A stretch of DNA of 64,000 nt. It comes from Tenacibaculum haliotis (GTDB lineage: Bacteria > Bacteroidota > Bacteroidia > Flavobacteriales > Flavobacteriaceae). The notes beneath the pieces were generated by a model. It had not been told where the DNA came from. It did not search any database and was given only the letters and a program-made list of their open reading frames with translations. The first letter of the stretch is position 1. Every line of letters begins with the position of its first letter. Below, piece after piece: positions 18,634-27,339 of the stretch. Location: the NCBI RefSeq assembly GCF_025215075.1, contig NZ_JAOBTH010000026.1, forward strand, positions 268,301 to 332,300. Reading direction: 5' to 3'. Both the position numbers and the translations under genes were made by a program.

Positions 18634-19632
18634 ATGGATTCACTTACTCAAATAATATTAGGAGCCGCTGTTGGCGAAGCTGTTTTAGGTAAAAAAATCG
18701 GAAACAAAGCCATGTTTTATGGCGCAATTGCAGGAACAATTCCTGATTTAGATGTGCTTGCTTCTTATTTTACAGATACAGTTACAGCTCTTAATATTCA
18801 TCGTGGATTTACACATTCCATACTCTTTTCTATACTCTTCGCTCCTGTTTTTGGTTGGTTGGTTTCTCGTTATGAGAAATACAAGAATTTTAAAAATTGG
18901 TCTTGGTTATTTTTCTGGACTTTTATAACACATCCTATTTTAGATGCTCATACCACTTGGGGAACGCAGTTTTTTTGGCCTTTTGATATTCGGTTAGCAT
19001 TTAAAACAATTTTTGTTATCGATCCGCTTTACACAATGCCTTTTTTAGTTTTTCTATTATTAGCTATGAAGCAAAAACGAACCTCTAGGAAACGACAGAT
19101 TTATAATAAAATTGGCTTAATAGCTAGCTCTACTTACTTAATACTTACATTTTTTTTTAAATGGATGGCTTTCAATCAATTTGAAGCAGCTTTAAAAACA
19201 CAAAACATATCATATTTACAATTAAATACCAGACCTTCTCCAATGAATACCGTTCTATGGAGCGCTAATATAGAAACAGAAAACACATATCTATTAGCCA
19301 ATTATTCATTTTTTGACACACAACCTATTACTTTTAATTCTTATAAAAAAAATCATCATTTATTAGGAAACCTAGCTGATAATAAAAAAATAAAAGAAAT
19401 GATTGCTATTTCAGAAGGTTGGTATACTATTACAAAAAAGAATGATATCCTTTATTATAATGACTTACGGTTTGGACTTTTAAGTTTGGCACCAAACTCT
19501 CAAAACTTTGTTTTTAAATATAAAATTACTGAAGATGATTTAGGTAATATTCAATTTACTGAAGAACCTAAAGATAAACGCGATGGAAAAAAATTACTTT
19601 CCCAATTATGGACACGTATAAAAGGAAATTAA
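18634..19632 (+). CDS. Membrane-bound metal-dependent hydrolase (YdjM/DUF457 family)
   Basis: A 332-residue inner-membrane protein. The start MDSLTQIILGAAVGEAVLGKK is the family hallmark. Conserved His/Asp residues that would bind metal appear in GTIPDLDVL, HRGFTHSILFS and THPILDAHTTWGT, in that order, each at a membrane edge. About four membrane segments are followed by a 130-residue soluble C-terminal domain. YdjM of E. coli is a LexA-regulated member, but I see no SOS box here. The substrate is unknown. Confidence 0.85.
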   Translation: MDSLTQIILGAAVGEAVLGKKIGNKAMFYGAIAGTIPDLDVLASYFTDTVTALNIHRGFTHSILFSILFAPVFGWLVSRYEKYKNFKNWSWLFFWTFITHPILDAHTTWGTQFFWPFDIRLAFKTIFVIDPLYTMPFLVFLLLAMKQKRTSRKRQIYNKIGLIASSTYLILTFFFKWMAFNQFEAALKTQNISYLQLNTRPSPMNTVLWSANIETENTYLLANYSFFDTQPITFNSYKKNHHLLGNLADNKKIKEMIAISEGWYTITKKNDILYYNDLRFGLLSLAPNSQNFVFKYKITEDDLGNIQFTEEPKDKRDGKKLLSQLWTRIKGN

Positions 19633-19684
19633 AGATAGTAGTTTGTAACTCTCTTAGTCTATAATTTAATTTTTATGTATAAAA

Positions 19685-20266
19685 TTATTTTTTCTGGAAT
19701 ATCACAAACAACTCCATACCTTTTCTATTGTGATAAGAATTATAGCAAGATTCCATTTTAATAATATTTAAATAAGGTTTAAAATAAGTACTATACTCTT
19801 CTTTACTGCCTCCAAAAGGCGGATGATCTTCATTTAATTTTGCATCAAATAACAAACCTACTAATTTTCCGTTTTCACTAAGTAAATCATTAATTTTTGA
19901 AGCATATTTTGCACGTAAATTCGGGTCAATAGCGCAAAAAAAAGTTTGTTCTATTATTAAATCAAAAGTAGAATCTATATCAAAAAAATTAGCATTAATT
20001 AATTGTGCTGAAGGAAAATTTGGAACTCTTTTTTTTAAGTTACTTAAAGGTTCTTTAGAAATATCAACTACAAAAACATTTTTAAATCCGTTATTAAAAA
20101 GATATTCTGCTTCGTAAGAATTTCCTCCTCCAGGAATTAAAATTTTTAGTTCTTTATTTTCTAATTGATCAAAATAAGCTTTTAAAGGTGGAGAAACTAC
20201 TCCTAAATCCCATCCAATTTTATTAGATGTATATTTCTTTCCCCAAAAATTTGCAGATAAATCCAT
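19685..20266 (-). CDS. TPMT-family SAM-dependent methyltransferase
   Basis: A 193-residue cytosolic methyltransferase resembling the thiopurine/thiol S-methyltransferase group. The start is FWGKKYTSNKIGWDLG with a Trp-Asp pair; the SAM-binding motif I is ILIPGGGNSYEAEYL; motif post-I is VFVVDIS; motif IV includes EQTFFCAIDP. The latter segment is typical of TPMT-like proteins that methylate halides, thiols or selenium. It is separate from the upstream membrane-protein operon by 45 bp and might be co-transcribed with it. Confidence 0.83.
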   Translation of the reverse strand: MDLSANFWGKKYTSNKIGWDLGVVSPPLKAYFDQLENKELKILIPGGGNSYEAEYLFNNGFKNVFVVDISKEPLSNLKKRVPNFPSAQLINANFFDIDSTFDLIIEQTFFCAIDPNLRAKYASKINDLLSENGKLVGLLFDAKLNEDHPPFGGSKEEYSTYFKPYLNIIKMESCYNSYHNRKGMELFVIFQKK

Positions 20267-20311
20267 TTATTAAATATTTAGCTTTAAAAATGAAAATTGT
20301 TTGTGTACACT

Positions 20312-20815
20312 TTATTCTAAAGTTAACTTCTTTTTAAAAATCAATTGATTAAAAATCATTAAAACAGCCATTCCGAATGAAAGAGTCATAAATAACCCCG
20401 AAATCATAATAATATATTTCATCCAGGTAATTCCTGTCCACATTAAATAAATTCCACCAAAGGTGCTAATTATTGACACAAAAGGTTCAATCATTAAAAA
20501 CAACTTTAGCCTTTTATTAATGCTTGTTGTAGCTAAAATAATTGCCAATAAAAAGAAAATTACAGAGAGTGATAAAATATGATTATGCACCATTGTTTTG
20601 ATTTCTCCTGCCGATTTTTTAAACTTCATTGTAGTAGCCTCTTCTACATCTTCGTTTCCTAAATAACGCTCTTCTATTCCTGTTGGATTAGAATTTGTTG
20701 TATCTCTAACAAATGATATTCCGCCAAAAAAACCAATACTTAAGGTACAAACAAAAGCGAGTATTAATAATTTTATTTCTTTCGGAAATTGATGAATTAC
20801 ACCGTGAACTTGCAT
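20312..20815 (-). CDS. Hypothetical membrane protein with HNHI motif
   Basis: A 167-residue protein with four hydrophobic segments (residues about 16-36, 80-98, 105-125, 130-155). The region between the first two is periplasmic and acidic, and ends in MVHNHILSLS, where two His sit at the membrane edge of the second segment. The gene begins exactly where the FMN-binding gene ends. I do not recognise the family. Paired membrane-edge His and the FMN partner raise the possibility of haem or quinone chemistry, but that is a guess. Confidence 0.7.
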   Translation of the reverse strand: MQVHGVIHQFPKEIKLLILAFVCTLSIGFFGGISFVRDTTNSNPTGIEERYLGNEDVEEATTMKFKKSAGEIKTMVHNHILSLSVIFFLLAIILATTSINKRLKLFLMIEPFVSIISTFGGIYLMWTGITWMKYIIMISGLFMTLSFGMAVLMIFNQLIFKKKLTLE

Positions 20816-21352
20816 TTACAATACTTTATTTTTATGAAGGATTTCTAAATTTTGTAGAAAAGTATTCACTGCAATTGTCATTGAAGAAGCTGAAATTGTT
20901 GCTCCTGATATTGCCATAATATCTTTTTCGTATTTTAAAGTATCTTTTGATGTTTTGCCTATAAATTGCTTTAACCAACGCTTACTACCAATTTCGCCGC
21001 CATAATCTTCGCGGTATATTAATACCTTGGTTTTTATCACAATTAATTGTTTATCTAATAAAACTAAGTAATCAAATTCATCTGTTTTACTTGGTGCTTT
21101 ATCAATAAAAACATACCCTAAAACGTTATCTTCAATTGTTATTTTAAATAAATTTTCTTCAGAAATTTTACTCTTTAATTTATTGTTAATTGCTTTTGGA
21201 ACAATTATTTTACTTAGCGAAAAGTCTTCAACATTAAATGTTTTTTTAATTTCCTTATCAACTTTCTTCTTCAGCTTTTTAGGAATACTAAAAGATAGCA
21301 ACCCTAAGGAAGTAACAATAAATAAGAAAAGTAATAAAATACGAGTTTTCAT
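20816..21352 (-). CDS. FMN-binding domain protein (RnfG/NqrC-like)
   Basis: A 178-residue exported protein with an uncleaved or signal-type N-terminal hydrophobic segment (residues 4-22). The C-terminal half has the FMN-binding domain: KVLIYREDYGGEIGSKRWLKQFIGK and then ISGATISASS at 148-157. Thr152 corresponds to the residue that ApbE flavinylates in RnfG and NqrC. The Asp usually found three or four residues before the SGAT is Met here, so covalent FMN is uncertain. It lies 103 bp after the porin gene and abuts the membrane-protein gene. Confidence 0.8.
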   Translation of the reverse strand: MKTRILLLFLFIVTSLGLLSFSIPKKLKKKVDKEIKKTFNVEDFSLSKIIVPKAINNKLKSKISEENLFKITIEDNVLGYVFIDKAPSKTDEFDYLVLLDKQLIVIKTKVLIYREDYGGEIGSKRWLKQFIGKTSKDTLKYEKDIMAISGATISASSMTIAVNTFLQNLEILHKNKVL

Positions 21353-21455
21353 ATTGCAAAAATATTAGAATTAGTCTAAATAAAAAACAAAAACCGAACC
21401 AAATTATAAAAACTTGATTCGATTATTGCAAAAAATAACAAACTTCTAATACAAA

Positions 21456-22640
21456 TTAGAACCAAACACCAAACCCTAAGTTTAATTGCTTGATTGTTTG
21501 ACTACCGTCTATTGCATTGTTTTTAAATTGATAATCTGCTTTAAATGCAGCACCTGGTGCAACTTTATAAGTTAAACCAAACGTTAATTCATTACGATCG
21601 TATGCTAAATTTTTAGCCAATCCACCATCAGTTGAAGCATGTGTATTGTAATCTTCGTAGCGTGCAAAAGCAAATAATTGTTGTTTTTTATCTTGTGGTA
21701 ATAAATTATATGCAGTTTCTACATACCATCCTTGTAAAGCGCTTCCTAAATCTACAGTACTTCCTGAAACAGTACTGTAATATTCGTTATATTCCTTACT
21801 ATCAGAAATACTTGCGTGAATAAACTGACCACGAGCTGTAAAACGTTGGTATGCATAACGAGCATCAAAACCTACCATTGCAATACCTACATCAGAACCA
21901 TCAATATTCTCTATAGCCTGTTCCGATTGAGTTCTTCCAAAATACCCTGATAATCCTAAACGTAAACCTGGTACTCCGTAATAATCTACCTTTCCTGAGA
22001 AGTTTACATTATTCATCATAGATTCAGCTCCTTTTTGACGACCGTTTCTAAAACCATTTTTACCGCCTAAAAATTTACCATTATTATCAGATACAAAGCC
22101 ATTAAACATATATGCTTGGTAACGTAAAGATGCTTCATCCCATCTACCAGAAATACCTAAACCAATTTCTCTCCAAGTAGAAGGCACAATAGATTTATCC
22201 ATACTTGGTCTTTCAACACCGTTAAAAGTAGTTGGTTCGTGATATTCATTTACAATACCCATTGGTACTAACATTAAACCTGCTCTTAAGTTTAAATTAT
22301 CTGTTAATGTATACTGTAAAAAAGCTTGTTCTATGTATACTTCTTTTACGTGTTCAAACTCAATTTCAGTAATAAATTGTGTGCGTTCGTTAAATTTATA
22401 TCCTAATAACATAACCATTCTATGCACATCTAACATGGCATTTTGTCCTGTCGCTCTATTGTAATGAACCTCTGCATAACCACCAACAGTTAAACCTTTT
22501 TGGGTTAAATTAGAAGATAAGATACGTTGTGCTGCATTTTGCTGACTTTGTGGATTCGTAGGAATACTATCTTGCGGAGCCGATTGCGCTGTTACAAATA
22601 ATGATGCAGTTAATAGTACTGCAAAAAACACTTTTTTCAT
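21456..22640 (-). CDS. Outer-membrane porin (phosphate-selective porin O/P-like)
   Basis: A 394-residue outer-membrane protein. The signal peptide (KKVFFAVLLTASLFVTAQS) is followed by a Gln/Ser-rich linker, then a barrel rich in alternating strands such as TVGGYAEVHYNRATG and NLRAGLMLVPMGIVNEYHEP. The last residue is Phe (LGFGVWF), the usual C-terminal signal for BAM-mediated insertion. A 16-stranded porin fold is expected. First gene of a likely operon with the FMN-binding and membrane proteins. The substrate is unknown; the name reflects fold only. Confidence 0.82.
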   Translation of the reverse strand: MKKVFFAVLLTASLFVTAQSAPQDSIPTNPQSQQNAAQRILSSNLTQKGLTVGGYAEVHYNRATGQNAMLDVHRMVMLLGYKFNERTQFITEIEFEHVKEVYIEQAFLQYTLTDNLNLRAGLMLVPMGIVNEYHEPTTFNGVERPSMDKSIVPSTWREIGLGISGRWDEASLRYQAYMFNGFVSDNNGKFLGGKNGFRNGRQKGAESMMNNVNFSGKVDYYGVPGLRLGLSGYFGRTQSEQAIENIDGSDVGIAMVGFDARYAYQRFTARGQFIHASISDSKEYNEYYSTVSGSTVDLGSALQGWYVETAYNLLPQDKKQQLFAFARYEDYNTHASTDGGLAKNLAYDRNELTFGLTYKVAPGAAFKADYQFKNNAIDGSQTIKQLNLGFGVWF

Positions 22641-22792
22641 CTTTATTTAGATTAATTTTAAATAATTAATTGTTTTACGGGTGCAAATGTAAAAGAGTTA
22701 ATTAATTTAACAAAGTTTATTAAGATTTATTTTAAATAAACTTTAACACTTTATCTAAAATAAATCTTAATAACTTAAAAATCAAAAAGTTA

Positions 22793-24349
22793 TTATTTTA
22801 CAGTTTTAAGGTAGCTTATCACAGCTTTTCTAATATCAGCACTTAATTCGGTTGGTTTTGGTTTGTAAACCGAAATAACATCAGGGTTTTTATCTGATAG
22901 ACCAGGTATATCTAATCCACGTAATAAATAATCAGAAAATGCTACTGTATAGGTTTTATCAACAATAATGGCTTCTTTTCCTATCAACCATTTACCCGCT
23001 ACTTTATTTGCGTTATAACGTTGTAAATAAGCACCAGTACCTGCTGCTTTAAAACCATATTCTAAAACTTCCTTTAATAGACTTCCTTTAATATCTACTT
23101 TTAAAATAGCGCCTCCATAAGGCAAAACTCTAAAAATATCAACTACATTTATAGCACCATCTAACGCATCGTCAATACGAACAGAACCTCCATTTACCAA
23201 TGCACAATCTACTTTGTCATCATAAGCAAAACTCATCGCTTTTGTAATAATTTCTCCCATATTAGTTTGAATACTTCTAATTGGTGTTTCTCTAGCATCT
23301 AATGGCTCCTTTGCATTAAAGATCACTTCATATGGGTTCGCTACAATATCTTGAATTTTTGTTTTTAGTACTTTTTGCCATTTCGTAACAATAGCACCTA
23401 CTTTTTCATCTGTAGGTATTTGAGCATTAATTTCTTTTAATTCTGATTTTAACTGAATTTTCTTTGTTGATAAATCATATTCAAAGCGATGAATATAAAC
23501 TGTTTTTGCGTTTGCATCTGCTTTTGCTATGATTACTTTTCCAACATTTTCATAGGTATTAGTATGCTCGTGACCTCCCATAATTAATGGAATATTAGGA
23601 AACATTTCTGCTACTTTTTTATCCTGTTCAAGTGTTAAATGCGTTAACCCGATAACAACATCTACTTTATCTTTTATATTATTATAAGCTCTTTGTATTT
23701 CTTTATAGATTTCTCCGTAATACACATACCCTTTCGGATTTGAAGGAATACATGCACTTATAAAACCTACTTTTAATTTAGTGCCATCTTCGTTTTCAAA
23801 TTCCCTGATATAAGAATCTTTTAAATATTCTTTTTCTCCATTGATTTTTTTATGAAAGTATTCCTGTTTTCCGTCTTTATTGTGTAATACATTTGCAGAA
23901 ATCCAATCGAATTTACTTTCATTTAATCTTTCTTGTAAATTTGTATAACTTAAATCGAATTCGTGATTACCAAAAGCAACCAAATCAAAATTCATGGCAT
24001 TCATTACTTCTACCATTTGCTTACCTCTTACACGAGATCCATTAACTTTCATGGTACCTATTAATGATGGATTTAAAAAATCGCCTGCTAAAACAAGCAT
24101 GCTATTTTTATTTTCTTTTAATACGTTTTGGTGCACAGTTTCTACTCTAGCCATCCCCCCAAACTCATCGTTTTGAATGGGTGCTATTTCATAAACATCG
24201 TTTAATTGAAGTATGTTAAAATATGTTTTTCCTGCTTCTTTTTTAAATTGATGTGAAGCAATAGCAGTTTTTTTATTGTTTTTTTTAGAATCACAACCAA
24301 CAATAGTAATTGTTAGTATAATTATAAATAAAATTTTAATTTGTTTCAT
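22793..24349 (-). CDS. 5'-nucleotidase/UshA-type metallophosphatase, lipoprotein
   Basis: An exported phosphoesterase that releases phosphate from nucleotides. The signal peptide ends with a lipobox (TIVGCDSKK, Cys near 19). The metallophosphatase domain has LQLNDVYEI, GDFLNPS, GNHEFDLSY and GGHEHTN, which supply the two-metal ligands. The C-terminal 5'-nucleotidase domain (residues about 320-500) has NGGSVRIDDAL and an F-x-D-stacking segment AFSDYLLRG. Length 518 is normal. In flavobacteria the protein would face the periplasm or outside. It is upstream of the HExxH gene by 34 bp on the minus strand. Confidence 0.9.
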   Translation of the reverse strand: MKQIKILFIIILTITIVGCDSKKNNKKTAIASHQFKKEAGKTYFNILQLNDVYEIAPIQNDEFGGMARVETVHQNVLKENKNSMLVLAGDFLNPSLIGTMKVNGSRVRGKQMVEVMNAMNFDLVAFGNHEFDLSYTNLQERLNESKFDWISANVLHNKDGKQEYFHKKINGEKEYLKDSYIREFENEDGTKLKVGFISACIPSNPKGYVYYGEIYKEIQRAYNNIKDKVDVVIGLTHLTLEQDKKVAEMFPNIPLIMGGHEHTNTYENVGKVIIAKADANAKTVYIHRFEYDLSTKKIQLKSELKEINAQIPTDEKVGAIVTKWQKVLKTKIQDIVANPYEVIFNAKEPLDARETPIRSIQTNMGEIITKAMSFAYDDKVDCALVNGGSVRIDDALDGAINVVDIFRVLPYGGAILKVDIKGSLLKEVLEYGFKAAGTGAYLQRYNANKVAGKWLIGKEAIIVDKTYTVAFSDYLLRGLDIPGLSDKNPDVISVYKPKPTELSADIRKAVISYLKTVK

Positions 24350-24383
24350 TGATTTTTTTTTTAATGCAACAAATTTACATATT

Positions 24384-25193
24384 CTAATGAAGATATTTAC
24401 GAGTATTTTGCCTGATCATTTTTCGATATGCTACCAACTCTGGAAATTGATAGAAGAAATTTATTTTTTTATGCGCAATCGTTCTTGGTTTTCTAATTTT
24501 AGAGCGTAAAACAAAGGCTGTCCAACTTTCAACAATATCTTCTTCTGGGCTAATAGCAGCATAATCTGTTAAAAATTCAGAGGAATTATTTTGATATAAG
24601 TCATATAATTTCTCAACACAATTCGCTTCAGTTTTACAGTAATCTCTTTGAATAACATCCCAATTATTTAATAAAGCACCTTTCCAAAAAAGGTTAACAA
24701 ATTTATTAATATAACTGTTTTTATAAGCTTCTCCCTCAATGGTCAAATACAATTCGCCTTCCTGTTGTTTCTCTTTTCTTGTTGGCCTAATTTGCGTTTT
24801 ATTCAACGTTAATAAATGACCAAACTCATGAGTCATCGTATAAACAGATTCGTATAATCTTCTTTTATCTCTAGATTTTAAATTAACATCTTTAACATCA
24901 ATTTCTAGTTGCCATTTATCATTTCTAGAATTTAACGAGACTAACGCACCTACTTTTTCGTCAGGACCATCAGTCATTAAAATAATTCGCTTCACATATT
25001 TACTAGTTAATTCTTTAGGAAAAATCCTATAAAACTCTTTCCAGTAATCATTAGCCAAATCATTTATATTAGACCTGTTTTTTATTAAACTCCCCTTTTG
25101 AATTTGCCATACTCCTAACCTTTCATCAATCTGATCCTGAGATTGACAAAAAATAGTTGTAAATAAAAAGAGTATAATAAATTTAAGCTTCAT
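24384..25193 (-). CDS. Putative exported zinc metallopeptidase
   Basis: A 269-residue protein with a signal peptide (KLKFIILFLFTTIFCQS) and one HExxH zinc motif, HEFGH at 122-126, in MTHEFGHLLTL. A Glu that could be the third ligand is in EGEAYK or EEDIVESW downstream. It resembles putative zinc-binding metallopeptidases of Bacteroidetes, with no clear peptidase family. It is 6 bp before the HMG-CoA lyase stop, so the two genes share a strand and likely a transcript. The target is unknown. Confidence 0.72.
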   Translation of the reverse strand: MKLKFIILFLFTTIFCQSQDQIDERLGVWQIQKGSLIKNRSNINDLANDYWKEFYRIFPKELTSKYVKRIILMTDGPDEKVGALVSLNSRNDKWQLEIDVKDVNLKSRDKRRLYESVYTMTHEFGHLLTLNKTQIRPTRKEKQQEGELYLTIEGEAYKNSYINKFVNLFWKGALLNNWDVIQRDYCKTEANCVEKLYDLYQNNSSEFLTDYAAISPEEDIVESWTAFVLRSKIRKPRTIAHKKINFFYQFPELVAYRKMIRQNTRKYLH

Positions 25194-25199
25194 ATCTAT

Positions 25200-26057
25200 T
25201 TAAAATACTTCGAGAGCTTTATTGTAAGCGCTTTCGAAGCTCATTGGTTTTATATTTGTTGTTACTTTATTGGCTGTAAAATACGATAACAATTTTTCTG
25301 TTGGCATATTACCCGTTAACTCATCTTTTGCCATTGGACAACCTCCATAACCTTTAATAGCACCATCAAAACGACGACAACCTGCCTTAAATGCACTGTC
25401 TACCTTTTCGTGCCATTTTGTTGGAGTGGTGTGTAAATGTGCTCCAAACTCTATTTGCGGATAACTCGGTATTAAATTCGAATACAAATAATCAATATCT
25501 TCTGGGGTTGATGTACCAACGGTATCTGATAAAGATAAGATTTTTACACCTAATTTTGATAATTTCTCTGTCCAATCTCCTACAATATCAACATTCCATG
25601 GATCACCATACGGATTCCCAAATCCCATTGATAAGTATGCAACAACTTCTTTATTAGTTCTGCTTGCAATAGCTAACACCTCTTTTAAAGTATCTATTGA
25701 TTGCTCTATTGTTTTATGTGTATTTCGCATTTGAAAATTCTCGGATATCGAAAAAGGATATCCTAAATAATCAATTTCTTCAAACTGAGAAGCATCATTT
25801 GCGCCTCTAACATTTGCTACAATTGCTAATAATTTACTTTTTGTTGTTGATAAATCTAACTTTGATAAAACCTCGGCAGTATCTCTCATTTGAGGAATTG
25901 CTTTTGGTGATACAAAACTTCCAAAATCTATCGTATCAAATCCTACTTTTAACAGTGAATTGATATACTTTGCCTTTGCTTCTGTAGGAATAAAATGATT
26001 TTTAATTCCTTGCATGGCATCCCTTGGGCATTCAATAATTTTTATACTGTCAATCAT
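25200..26057 (-). CDS. mvaB: Hydroxymethylglutaryl-CoA lyase
   Basis: Splits HMG-CoA to acetyl-CoA and acetoacetate, the last step of leucine breakdown. A DRE-TIM barrel: the start motif IIECPRDAMQG replaces the usual EVGPRDGLQ; metal ligands are in GAHLHTTP; the signature GYGGCPMAKDELTGNMPTE contains the catalytic Cys. I begin at ATG 26057 (MIDSIKII), because the upstream extension MRFIKRIKIR is unlike the family and would be unusual. The motif departures leave some room for a related aldolase. Confidence 0.88.
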   Translation of the reverse strand: MIDSIKIIECPRDAMQGIKNHFIPTEAKAKYINSLLKVGFDTIDFGSFVSPKAIPQMRDTAEVLSKLDLSTTKSKLLAIVANVRGANDASQFEEIDYLGYPFSISENFQMRNTHKTIEQSIDTLKEVLAIASRTNKEVVAYLSMGFGNPYGDPWNVDIVGDWTEKLSKLGVKILSLSDTVGTSTPEDIDYLYSNLIPSYPQIEFGAHLHTTPTKWHEKVDSAFKAGCRRFDGAIKGYGGCPMAKDELTGNMPTEKLLSYFTANKVTTNIKPMSFESAYNKALEVF

Positions 26058-26246
26058 TATGCCAAATATACGTATTTTGATTCGTTTTATGAACCTCACT
26101 TTTTCTTTCTATTAAAAAAAACATCAAAAACATAGTTCACTCAATTATAGAACATTACACTATTTTTAGCTGCGTTTTAGAATAAAATTTTACTTTTATA
26201 AAATAATTTTGTCACAATTCGAAAACTGAATTGTCTCTAGTATAGA

Positions 26247-26819
26247 ATGATTTATTTGGAGTCTGAAAAAACACATATCAACCAACTAATAGCGCGCTGT
26301 AAAAAAAATGATAGTGCTGCGCAAATGCAAGTATACAATAGCTATTGTAAAGCTATGTATAATACCGCATATCGTATTTTAAAAGATGAGTTTGAAGCTG
26401 AAGACATAATTCAAGAAGCATTTTTAACTGCTTTTACCAAACTGAATACTTTTAAAGGAGAAGTTGCTTTTGGAGCTTGGCTAAAAAAAATTGTGGTAAA
26501 TAAAAGTCTTACACAATTAAAGAAAAATAATCGTTACGAAGAAGTAAAAATGGATGTTATTCCTAATCATGAAATAGAAGAAACTGTTATTGATTATAAT
26601 TCTTTAGATGTAAAACAAGTAATAAAGAGTATAGAGAATTTAAAAGACAATTACCGAATTGCGTTAACTTTAAATTTAATAGAAGGCTACGACTATGAAG
26701 AAATTTCTCAAATATTAAACTATACGAACGAAAATGTACGTACAACAATATCTAGAGCCAAAAAAAAACTAAAGCAATTATTGCTTTGCAACACTAATAA
26801 AACACCTATATATGGATGA
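26247..26819 (+). CDS. ECF RNA polymerase sigma factor
   Basis: A 190-residue sigma-70 family factor of the extracytoplasmic-function type. Region 2 is YCKAMYNTAYRILKDEFEAEDIIQEAFLTAF (residues 30-62), region 4 is NYRIALTLNLIEGYDYEEISQILNYTNENVRTTISRAKKKL. It overlaps the next gene by 8 bp, which is the standard layout for a sigma/anti-sigma pair. Both genes and two beta-helix protein genes downstream lie in a row, suggesting a cell-envelope stress unit. Start at ATG 26247. Confidence 0.93.
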   Translation: MIYLESEKTHINQLIARCKKNDSAAQMQVYNSYCKAMYNTAYRILKDEFEAEDIIQEAFLTAFTKLNTFKGEVAFGAWLKKIVVNKSLTQLKKNNRYEEVKMDVIPNHEIEETVIDYNSLDVKQVIKSIENLKDNYRIALTLNLIEGYDYEEISQILNYTNENVRTTISRAKKKLKQLLLCNTNKTPIYG

Positions 26820-27339
26820 TAAATTACATCAGTTTTTTGATGAAAATGATTTTGACGTATTCGAGCCACATTCTGGACATTCAGATCGTTTTCAAAGAAA
26901 ACTTCAGTCACATAAAAAACAACAAAAGCCAACCTTATTCTGGATGAGTATTGCAGCATCAATTATATTGGTTTTAGGTTTTTATATTGGTAGTTATCAA
27001 CAGAATAAAAGTTATGAACTAGCAGATGTTTCTCCGAAAATGGCAGAAACGCAAAGTTTTTTTGTAACAACAATAAATCAAGAATTAAAAGAAGTTGAAC
27101 AATATAGAACTATCGAAACAGAAACTATTATTGAAGGTTCTTTAGATGAAATTGAAGAATTAGAAGATCACCATAAATCATTAATTAATGAATTGGCTAA
27201 AAACGAAAATAAGCGCTTAGTTATTCAAAAAATAATTGATAATTATCAACAACGACTAATAGTTTTAGAAAGGCTTTTAGTACAATTAGAACAGCAAAAA
27301 ACAACAAAACTAGCACACTTAAATGATGAAATTATATAA
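26812..27339 (+). CDS. Putative anti-sigma factor
   Basis: A 175-residue single-pass inner-membrane protein. The cytosolic N-terminus (residues 1-40) is acidic and carries FDVFEPHSGHSDRFQRKL; the membrane segment is residues about 45-62 (LFWMSIAASIILVLGFYIG); the C-terminal periplasmic part is a long coiled coil rich in Glu and Leu. It overlaps the sigma-factor gene. There is no zinc-binding HxxxCxxC motif, so it is not a ZAS-type anti-sigma, but the gene position supports that role. Confidence 0.72.
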   Translation: MDDKLHQFFDENDFDVFEPHSGHSDRFQRKLQSHKKQQKPTLFWMSIAASIILVLGFYIGSYQQNKSYELADVSPKMAETQSFFVTTINQELKEVEQYRTIETETIIEGSLDEIEELEDHHKSLINELAKNENKRLVIQKIIDNYQQRLIVLERLLVQLEQQKTTKLAHLNDEII

